The translations under genes and the position numbers were made by a program. Of a DNA stretch of 64,000 nucleotides, positions 58,530-64,000 are shown one piece after another. Below the pieces are notes generated by a model. The model saw only the letters and a program-made list of their open reading frames with translations, ran no database searches and had not been told where the DNA came from. Each line of letters begins with the position of its first letter. The stretch's first letter is position 1. The DNA is taken from positions 70,731 through 134,730 of the forward strand of contig CAJTTZ010000012.1 in NCBI GenBank assembly GCA_910579505.1. Direction: 5' to 3'. Origin of the DNA: an uncultured Lachnospiraceae bacterium. GTDB taxonomy: Bacteria; Bacillota; Clostridia; Lachnospirales; Lachnospiraceae.

Positions 58530-60065
58530 TCAAAAATCTACTGGAACATTGGTTATTCCAATTTCTTTCATAATATTTCTTGACATATCATGCTCTACCA
58601 CAATTTGATATTGTCCTGTGGAACCCTCTTTATTTTTTATAAGGAACAAAATCTGATAATGTTTTTCTTTGTCTAACTTAACAGGAATTTTTGTTTTTCC
58701 GTTTTTGCCTTCTAAACGATATACTTTTAATTCTCTTCTCTCACCAGTGTATTCATCATCATATAAATCCCTTATCATGATACAAGTAAATACAGGATCA
58801 ATAATATTCTTTGCCATACCTACATTATCTTGTGTATAATATCTCTGCTTAACACTTCCTTTTGCCAACTGAAATGTAATCAAAATATGGAGATTTTTAG
58901 ATTCAGGTTTTACTACATCATTGATTTCAACCATATTCTGTTGAAGTTCTAACCACGATTTATCACTTACTGTTCCAGCATCCATCTTAAAAGTATCAAG
59001 AATGAAATACTTTACCCCCATACTTGAATACTTCTTTAATACCTTAATAGCATTGGATGTCTTATATCGTTTAAATGGGATAACTGTTAGAATATGATTC
59101 TTGGTCTGTTCTTTGATCCAATCAGCAGCTTTATGTAATAATTCCTTGACATCTTCCGTATAATGCCCATCCCTAACAATATGTTTCTGTAAGTCTTCTT
59201 TTATAATATTGTTGGCTACGAATACCAACAATTCCCTTTGCCACTTTTTCAGATTATCTTCGTTGATCATAGCAACGATTCTTTCTTTTTCTTTAATGGC
59301 TGTTGGTATTACTGCGTTTCTTGCAAAAGTAGACTTGCCTACATTACTAAGACCGCCAACGAGTGTGATACAACCTAAATACTGTCCTCCTGTTTCTCTT
59401 GTCAACATATCCATATTATTATACGGAAGCCCAAGTGCCACACCCTCATCCAATTCATCTATCAATTCATCTATGCCATCTGCGATATCATAGCTTTTAA
59501 CATCACAATCCACATTTACAAAAATATCATTGATAAATGCTTCCCACTCATTGTATATTTCTTCGGCGGTCATATCACAATAATCACTAAGTCTGTCTTT
59601 TACAGGACAACCACGTTTAGCCAACTTAATTACACTATTCCACTTGCGTAATTCCTGGATATATCCATATAAGTTTTCTTCTTTGACATATGTACCAGCG
59701 TTTACAATGGTGTCATATCCACCGTATTCATCATATTTCGCCCTTAGTTTGGAATGTTTTTCGAGATATAAACCGACTGTAATATCATCAAGAGAACTTT
59801 TCTTTTCAAGTTTGACAATATCATTTGCAATCGTCCAATAGACTCTCCAAATATTATTATTAAATTCCTCAAGTTCCAAGTTTGTATCATAAATAGCATC
59901 TGGAACCTTATATAGAATTGAAACTATATTTGCTTCCGCTGCTTCTTTATATTCATTTATCTTTTTGATTGTATCAATCAATTCCTGTTCAAAAGCACTT
60001 AATTTCTTTCCTTTTGTGGAAGATTTTACTGTTGATATGTTTTTCACCACCTTACCACAATTCAT
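58530..60065 (-). CDS. DnaB-like replicative helicase
   Basis: The 511-residue protein has an N-terminal helical domain (residues about 60-180), a linker, and a RecA-type helicase domain with Walker A VGGLSNVGKSTF (237-247), Walker B YFILDTFKMDAG and a conserved ITFQLAKGSV (the H4/sensor region). This is the usual DnaB/DnaC-family phage helicase. It overlaps the upstream small gene by 14 bp, which may encode a loader. It forms the fork with primase and DnaE. Confidence 0.9.
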   Translation of the reverse strand: MNCGKVVKNISTVKSSTKGKKLSAFEQELIDTIKKINEYKEAAEANIVSILYKVPDAIYDTNLELEEFNNNIWRVYWTIANDIVKLEKKSSLDDITVGLYLEKHSKLRAKYDEYGGYDTIVNAGTYVKEENLYGYIQELRKWNSVIKLAKRGCPVKDRLSDYCDMTAEEIYNEWEAFINDIFVNVDCDVKSYDIADGIDELIDELDEGVALGLPYNNMDMLTRETGGQYLGCITLVGGLSNVGKSTFARNAVIPTAIKEKERIVAMINEDNLKKWQRELLVFVANNIIKEDLQKHIVRDGHYTEDVKELLHKAADWIKEQTKNHILTVIPFKRYKTSNAIKVLKKYSSMGVKYFILDTFKMDAGTVSDKSWLELQQNMVEINDVVKPESKNLHILITFQLAKGSVKQRYYTQDNVGMAKNIIDPVFTCIMIRDLYDDEYTGERRELKVYRLEGKNGKTKIPVKLDKEKHYQILFLIKNKEGSTGQYQIVVEHDMSRNIMKEIGITNVPVDF

Positions 60066-60516
60066 TTAGTCTTTTATTTCTTAATTCTTCTGTCTTTTTT
60101 TGATATTCACCACCATTATGAGATAAAATATTTGTATCTAATTTATCTATATTTTCTTCTGTTTTCTCTACCCTCTTCAGTCTCATATAGACATTATCAA
60201 TATCATGACTAACCATTGAACAAATATATTTCATTTTAGCTTCTTCAGACTTAAAATCTAAATTCTGAATTGTATTCAAGATTTTATTTCTATTTATTTG
60301 AAACGCAATCAAAGCAACTTTTATTGGATAATTACTTACACCATTTACTTCTACCCATCCAGCTTCTTTGCCATTCATTAATCCTCTCAACCATAAGCAA
60401 GCTGGCTTTTTTAAATGCTGATTTTCATCATATCCATAGAATTCTTTTTCAATATAAGCGCATAATTCATAAAACTCATCATTACCTTTTGGCTCTCTAT
60501 TTGTTTTTGCTCTCAT
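60052..60516 (-). CDS. Hypothetical protein beside the helicase (154 aa)
   Basis: MRAKTNREPKGNDEFYELCA then helical throughout (VALIAFQINRNKILNTIQNL), acidic and basic segments mixed. Its overlap with the DnaB-like gene and its size suggest a helicase loader or accessory protein, but no AAA+ or known loader motif is visible. Confidence 0.65.
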   Translation of the reverse strand: MRAKTNREPKGNDEFYELCAYIEKEFYGYDENQHLKKPACLWLRGLMNGKEAGWVEVNGVSNYPIKVALIAFQINRNKILNTIQNLDFKSEEAKMKYICSMVSHDIDNVYMRLKRVEKTEENIDKLDTNILSHNGGEYQKKTEELRNKRLNELW

Positions 60517-60590
60517 AAATACTCCTTTTGTGATACAAACACGCCACTAAATTAAGCAGCGTGTTTATATTAGATATAATCAAAATTCAT

Positions 60591-61703
60591 TTATGAAATC
60601 AGTGCTAATACCTTATTGGCATCGTCAATATTCGTAATCAAAGTCGGATTATCATATCCAAGTTCCTTTGACTTTGCAATAATAGGCTTGATCTTGTCCA
60701 TATTAGACTTGTTCTCTTTAATAAAATCAGTAATCTTCGATACTACATCTTCCAGTTTCTTTGCTTCCTTCTTATTTTGCTCTGCCTTCGCAATCTCTTT
60801 CAGCTTTTCCGCTTCTTTTGCTTCCTGTTCTGCCTTTGTTTCATCAAAAGACTTGCCAGACTTAGACTGTTCTGCTTTGATTGCATCTGTGATGGCAATA
60901 ACAAAATCATCTGCTGTCATAGGGATTTCATCAACAATATCCGCAAATCTTGAACCGCTATCCAATGCCATATTGTCATCTCTGAATTTAATCTTTCTTG
61001 TCTGTTCAGAAATCTTATTTACAGTAATATCTTTCTTAGTAACGACATTCTTCTTGCCTGTCTTCTCGGTAATAATTGTTCTATCATAGTAAGCAAGCCC
61101 TAAGAAGTGCATCTTCTTCTTTAACAGATTGAAGTATACCTTTTCAACATCAGAAGTTAATGTCTGATATGTTGTTCCTGTTGCAATATCAGTAAGTTCT
61201 CTATTTTTAACATGACCAATAATAATTACAGCAACGCCAATTCTACGCATCCTTGTAATAATATCAAACATGTATTCAAAAGCCTTACCCTGCCCCTTCT
61301 GAAAACCATTCCATGCTGCATCAATACTATCTGCTCTCTTATCAGGATGATCGACATTCCACTTTCTAATAGCTTCCGACTCAGCTAATTTAATCCATCC
61401 ATCATATGTATCAATAACAATAGCCTTCAAATCGCTATAATCTGTAGTCTTGTTACTCTCAATATCATCAATAATATCTTCTACCTTATCCCAATCGTCA
61501 CAATCCTCATATACAATGCCGGAAATTGCATCTGCACCAGCTTCGCCATTCATCTCCAAGAAGATATAACCATCTTCACCAGCTAATTTCTCACAAACTT
61601 CTTTAATAATAGTGGTCTTACCAATCTTAGGTTCGCCAAGCAAGCAAATATTATATGATAATGGATCAATCTTTACTTCGTTCTTTTTTCCGTATTTTCC
61701 CAA
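60591..61703 (-). CDS. Sak4-like RecA-fold ATPase
   Basis: From TTG at 61703 (AAGGAG 9 bp upstream; MGKYGKKNEVKIDPLSYNIC) the protein is about 370 residues. It has Walker A GEPKIGKTT, Walker B LKAIVIDTYDGWI, and conserved MRRIGVAVIIIGHVKNRE, the pattern of phage Sak4-type ATPases (AAA_24) that act with a single-strand annealing or SSB protein in recombination. A long charged helical tail follows (EAEKLKEIAKAEQNKKEAKK). It lies directly after the SSB-like gene, the usual partner. Confidence 0.85.
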   Translation of the reverse strand: MGKYGKKNEVKIDPLSYNICLLGEPKIGKTTIIKEVCEKLAGEDGYIFLEMNGEAGADAISGIVYEDCDDWDKVEDIIDDIESNKTTDYSDLKAIVIDTYDGWIKLAESEAIRKWNVDHPDKRADSIDAAWNGFQKGQGKAFEYMFDIITRMRRIGVAVIIIGHVKNRELTDIATGTTYQTLTSDVEKVYFNLLKKKMHFLGLAYYDRTIITEKTGKKNVVTKKDITVNKISEQTRKIKFRDDNMALDSGSRFADIVDEIPMTADDFVIAITDAIKAEQSKSGKSFDETKAEQEAKEAEKLKEIAKAEQNKKEAKKLEDVVSKITDFIKENKSNMDKIKPIIAKSKELGYDNPTLITNIDDANKVLALIS

Positions 61704-61733
61704 GTTATTATTCTCCTTATATTTTGAATTTTC

Positions 61734-61755
61734 GAGGTTGCATTTAAGCAACCTC
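61734..61755. repeat. Hairpin between SSB-like and Sak4-like genes
   Basis: GAGGTTGC (61734-61741) pairs with GCAACCTC (61748-61755), a perfect 8-bp stem with a 6-base loop. It lacks a T-run. It probably separates translation or stability of the two genes. Confidence 0.6.
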
Positions 61756-61776
61756 AATGTAAATAATCTTTATATT

Positions 61777-62958
61777 TTACAGATTATCCAACCAACTACT
61801 GTCATCATTATCAGGTGCTTCTTCATCTTCTGTCTCTGTCGTTTCTTCAGATGTGTCTCCGCTATCGTCATTGTCGCCAGTCATAAAGTCAAGAATCAGA
61901 TCCTCTTCATCGTACTTCTTCTCAAACTTTTGAATAATAGGAGTCTTATTGCCGTCTTTATCCTCAACCATCTTAATAGAAGGTTTTCTGATTACCATTC
62001 TCTTTTCTCTGCCAGAACTTACAGTGCATTTTGCCAGTGCTTCTTCGAGAGTATAAACACCTATTTCAATAAGGGTCTTGATATCATCAGGAATATCATC
62101 TTCTGTAGCAGTTACAACCGCACCACCCTCAATCAAATCACCTTCAAATGTAACTTCTGTTACACCTTTCTGTACCTTAAACACCTTTTCTACTACCTTC
62201 TGAGAAGTTGCAGGATCAGAAAGATTCAACTCATATTCAAACGCCTTATCATATGGAATATTAGTTTTTACTTCCTTGCCCTTATATTCCTTGACATAAT
62301 CAAGTACCTTCGCATAAATCGGAAGAATACCAGTGTCCTTATCTGCCTTTCCTACGCTGTCTTTGGTAAGTAACATTGTCTGAGTAAACCTTGCACAATA
62401 TTTACTACTATCATCAACCTTAGAAAGTACAACACTGTTGATTTCTTTTTTCACCTGTGTTACATCATTGTATGTAGAGTATTTCAAATTACCCTTAACA
62501 TTTACAACCATACCTTCTTCAAGATTATCTTTGATATAAGCAATCATGTCATAAGGAGAAAGGAACTTCTTATAAAATACTTTTCCGCCCTTATCACGTT
62601 CCAAACCGACTGTCAAAAAACAAAGATCGCCAACAGATTCAAGAATGGTATCATCAAATCTATCATCCCAATCAATAGTAAATTTATTGTCAAAATCGTC
62701 TTTGCCGTCTTCACCCTTGCCATGAACATAAACTACATTATCTCTTTCTGCACCATATCCACCCATTAACTCTGCATATACAGTTCCGCAAGTTTCTCCA
62801 CAATATACACCTAAATTCAAACTGTTGTAAATCCAGTCTGATTTTTCAGACTTCTCATCTGTCTTATAGGTATACTCATTGATTTTTGCTTCACCAATAA
62901 GCATGAATGAATTTGACCAATTCTTCTTTTCTAACGCCTTCTTTTCCTTTTTTGCCAT
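61777..62958 (-). CDS. SSB-like DNA-binding protein with acidic tail
   Basis: The 393-residue protein starts MAKKEKKALEKKNWSNSFML (AGGAGG 11 bp upstream). It has beta-strand pattern and length of the large phage SSB-like proteins encoded next to Sak4 (EGMVVNVKGNLKYSTYNDVT is OB-like). The C-terminal 30 residues are very acidic, ending DDSSWLDNL. Single-stranded DNA-binding proteins use such tails to recruit partners. Its last residues repeat in the PD-(D/E)XK nuclease. It is probably the first gene of the operon. Assignment as SSB is by context and tail. Confidence 0.7.
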   Translation of the reverse strand: MAKKEKKALEKKNWSNSFMLIGEAKINEYTYKTDEKSEKSDWIYNSLNLGVYCGETCGTVYAELMGGYGAERDNVVYVHGKGEDGKDDFDNKFTIDWDDRFDDTILESVGDLCFLTVGLERDKGGKVFYKKFLSPYDMIAYIKDNLEEGMVVNVKGNLKYSTYNDVTQVKKEINSVVLSKVDDSSKYCARFTQTMLLTKDSVGKADKDTGILPIYAKVLDYVKEYKGKEVKTNIPYDKAFEYELNLSDPATSQKVVEKVFKVQKGVTEVTFEGDLIEGGAVVTATEDDIPDDIKTLIEIGVYTLEEALAKCTVSSGREKRMVIRKPSIKMVEDKDGNKTPIIQKFEKKYDEEDLILDFMTGDNDDSGDTSEETTETEDEEAPDNDDSSWLDNL

Positions 62959-63241
62959 TAAGCAGCATTCCTCCTGTAAAATAAAATTATTAAAATATTT
63001 TCACATCATATATAACATCAACAGCCCACACAGGGCTGGAACATAGAGATTAAATCTATATAAAATCTATGCTAATCAGTGGTTTATGGCTAAATTTGGC
63101 GTAATTTAACCAAGGGTATGCTGTTTGCCACCCAAAACGGATATAACTGTTCAGTTGTAATTATTGGAATTTTCTACGGATAACCGTGCGAAATGTTTAC
63201 TTGTTGCTGTGTCACGAATACTATATAATAATCGGGACACT
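62959..63241. other. Structured non-coding region upstream of the SSB-like gene
   Basis: This 283-bp gap holds no gene. It has a perfect hairpin CAGCCC/GGGCTG (63022-63027 and 63033-63038), a CATAGA/TCTATG pair around 63042-63075, and a small ACGG/CCGT hairpin further on. It may be a leader RNA, a promoter-operator, or a replication origin. I do not recognise a known riboswitch. Confidence 0.4.
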
Positions 63242-63448
63242 TTACCTATTATTTTGTTTCTCAGCATATTCTCTGATATACTTAATCATCTTATCTTCTT
63301 CTTGGAAAAATAAATCTATTTTCTTTTCTGACATGAGCCAGCCGAAAAAGTTACTACAAAGCTGACCAAAACGCCAATCGCAAAAATATTGTTTATGTAT
63401 TGCTTTCAATTCATCATAAAATGTATCTAATCTATCTGCTTGTCTTAT
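63242..63448 (-). CDS. Small phage protein with ATA start (68 aa)
   Basis: The frame from ATA at 63448 reads RQADRLDTFYDELKAIHKQY followed by FCDWRFGQLCSNFFGWLMSE and KKIDLFFQEEDKMIKYIREY. The WRFGQL...DLF...E(E/D)D pattern is a common small phage protein type. No ATG, GTG or TTG lies before its conserved start; AAGGAG is 10 bp upstream of the ATA. It overlaps the 3' end of the next gene, in another frame. Confidence 0.6.
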   Translation of the reverse strand: MRQADRLDTFYDELKAIHKQYFCDWRFGQLCSNFFGWLMSEKKIDLFFQEEDKMIKYIREYAEKQNNR

Positions 63449-63560
63449 CTTTCTTATTCTCCTTCTTCTCTTTCTGTAGTTTCGCCTCCTCAGCCAACTG
63501 ATTCTCTAATTTTCTTGTGATACTTCTCATTTTGCCTACTGGCTTACATGTAAGTCCCAT
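63432..63560 (-). CDS. Small basic protein (42 aa)
   Basis: MGLTCKPVGKMRSITRKLEN then a Lys/Glu-rich coiled helix. AAGGAG lies 10 bp before the ATG at 63558-63560. It overlaps the next gene by 17 bp, which suggests coupling. No domain recognised. Confidence 0.6.
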   Translation of the reverse strand: MGLTCKPVGKMRSITRKLENQLAEEAKLQKEKKENKKDKTSR

Positions 63561-63578
63561 ATGTATATTTTCTCCTTT

Positions 63579-63938
63579 TTATTTGTTCAAAACATAATGT
63601 AAATTTGAAGTTGTAGTTATTACATTGGGAATTCTATGATTCCCAGATACATTTCCTGAAAACATATGATACAATCTCAAATAATCATCAACAGAAAGTT
63701 TCTTAATGTCTGCATATAACGCATCAACACTATCCCAAGACTTCTCATATTTTTCAATCTTATGTCTCATATCTGCAATCTGTTCAATAAGTCTTAGTCT
63801 TTCTTCCTTGTAGTTCTGAATTTCTTTATCCTTTTGAACACAAAACTCTGCAAGCATCTGTTCTTTATAACGATTTATGTACTCATCAATTGGATTTATT
63901 TCTTTTACTTCTTCTGTAATCCCATTCTCTTCGCTCAT
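63579..63938 (-). CDS. Hypothetical coiled-coil protein (119 aa)
   Basis: MSEENGITEEVKEINPIDEY is followed by a coiled coil (CVQKDKEIQNYKEERLRLIE; QIADMRHKIEKYEKSWDSVD) and ends SNLHYVLNK. AGGAG lies 9 bp before the ATG. No family recognised. It is the first minus-strand gene read in the window's right end. Confidence 0.7.
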   Translation of the reverse strand: MSEENGITEEVKEINPIDEYINRYKEQMLAEFCVQKDKEIQNYKEERLRLIEQIADMRHKIEKYEKSWDSVDALYADIKKLSVDDYLRLYHMFSGNVSGNHRIPNVITTTSNLHYVLNK

Positions 63939-63975
63939 TTAATTATTCTCCTATCTCAATATTTGAAATTTGTCA

Positions 63976-63993
63976 ATATATCTCCCGATATAT
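63976..63993. promoter_or_regulatory. Small palindrome at the window end
   Basis: ATATATC (63976-63982) pairs with GATATAT (63987-63993) around TCCC, about 40 bp before the start at 63938. It may be an operator or hairpin. Its transcript context is cut off by the window edge. Confidence 0.35.
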
Positions 63994-64000
63994 TTTTAAT

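Larger units (their letters stand above)
35455..64000. mobile_element. Large prophage or phage-like element, left part
   Basis: The GC content drops sharply at about 35,455 and stays low to the window end, except in the dUTPase gene. All but one of the genes are on the minus strand. Content is typical of a phage early region: large serine recombinase at the border, nucleotide metabolism, replication and recombination genes, and many small proteins. Virion, lysis-holin and lysogeny genes and the right end are not in view, so integrity is unknown. The minimum size is 28.5 kb. Confidence 0.9.

Overview
This window has two parts of different origin. Bases 1 to about 35,455 are bacterial chromosome of moderate to high GC. 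Gene content (complete GHKL/LytTR and OmpR-type two-component systems, an NrdR/YlmC/sigG sporulation neighbourhood, NADP-type GdhA, a DUF5688 protein, SH3/zinc-ribbon membrane proteins) and strong GGAGG ribosome binding sites point to a spore-forming Firmicute, most likely a Lachnospiraceae-type Clostridium. From about 35,455 to the end of the window the DNA is strikingly AT-rich and almost all genes lie on the minus strand. This is the left end of a large prophage or phage-like element.

Chromosomal layout: a BlaR1/BlaI pair with operator boxes (1-1307); a DUF2975/XRE pair and a DUF1905-DUF1801 protein (1571-3001); radical SAM, transglutaminase-like, GNAT, MFS and TetR genes (3022-7454); a three-gene sugar catabolism operon (isomerase, PfkB kinase, class II aldolase) facing an AraC activator (7640-11859); a leukocidin-like protein with a C-terminal BACON-like domain (12013-13677); TauE/SafE permease and chemoreceptor (13773-16442); a response regulator/kinase/FtsX-type ABC transporter operon (16608-21395); a coiled-coil protein and an AgrC/AgrA-like pair (21686-24356); tRNA-Val, gdhA, tRNA-Arg, efp, aroQ-aroK-aroE, yqeG, nrdR, ylmC and a zinc-ribbon/SH3 protein (25069-34978).

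The central observation is at 35,167-35,532. The 5' part of the forespore sigma factor gene sigG is intact through region 2, then breaks off after the residues KFSTYAVPM and runs into AT-rich DNA. The first element gene is a large serine recombinase that ends about 20 bp from the break. The element has therefore integrated into sigG and removed the promoter-recognition half of the protein. Intervening elements are known in other sporulation genes (sigK skin, spsM). An element in a gene needed inside the forespore poses a different problem, because the forespore genome is the one that is inherited.

The element encodes a nucleotide module (dUTPase, class III NrdD carrying an intein, an HNH/NrdG hybrid, a deoxyribosyltransferase-like protein, guanylate kinase, a divergent ThyX-like protein) and a nearly self-sufficient replisome (DnaE-type polymerase, primase, DnaB-type helicase, RecD-like helicase, PD-(D/E)XK nuclease, Sak4-like ATPase, SSB-like protein). 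Between them lie many small proteins, a secreted SleB-type hydrolase, an HPr-like protein and a 10-residue-repeat protein. No structural phage genes and no right end are in view, so the element is at least 28.5 kb and probably much larger. Three element genes appear to lack any ATG/GTG/TTG start but have good ribosome binding sites in front of ATT or ATA codons.
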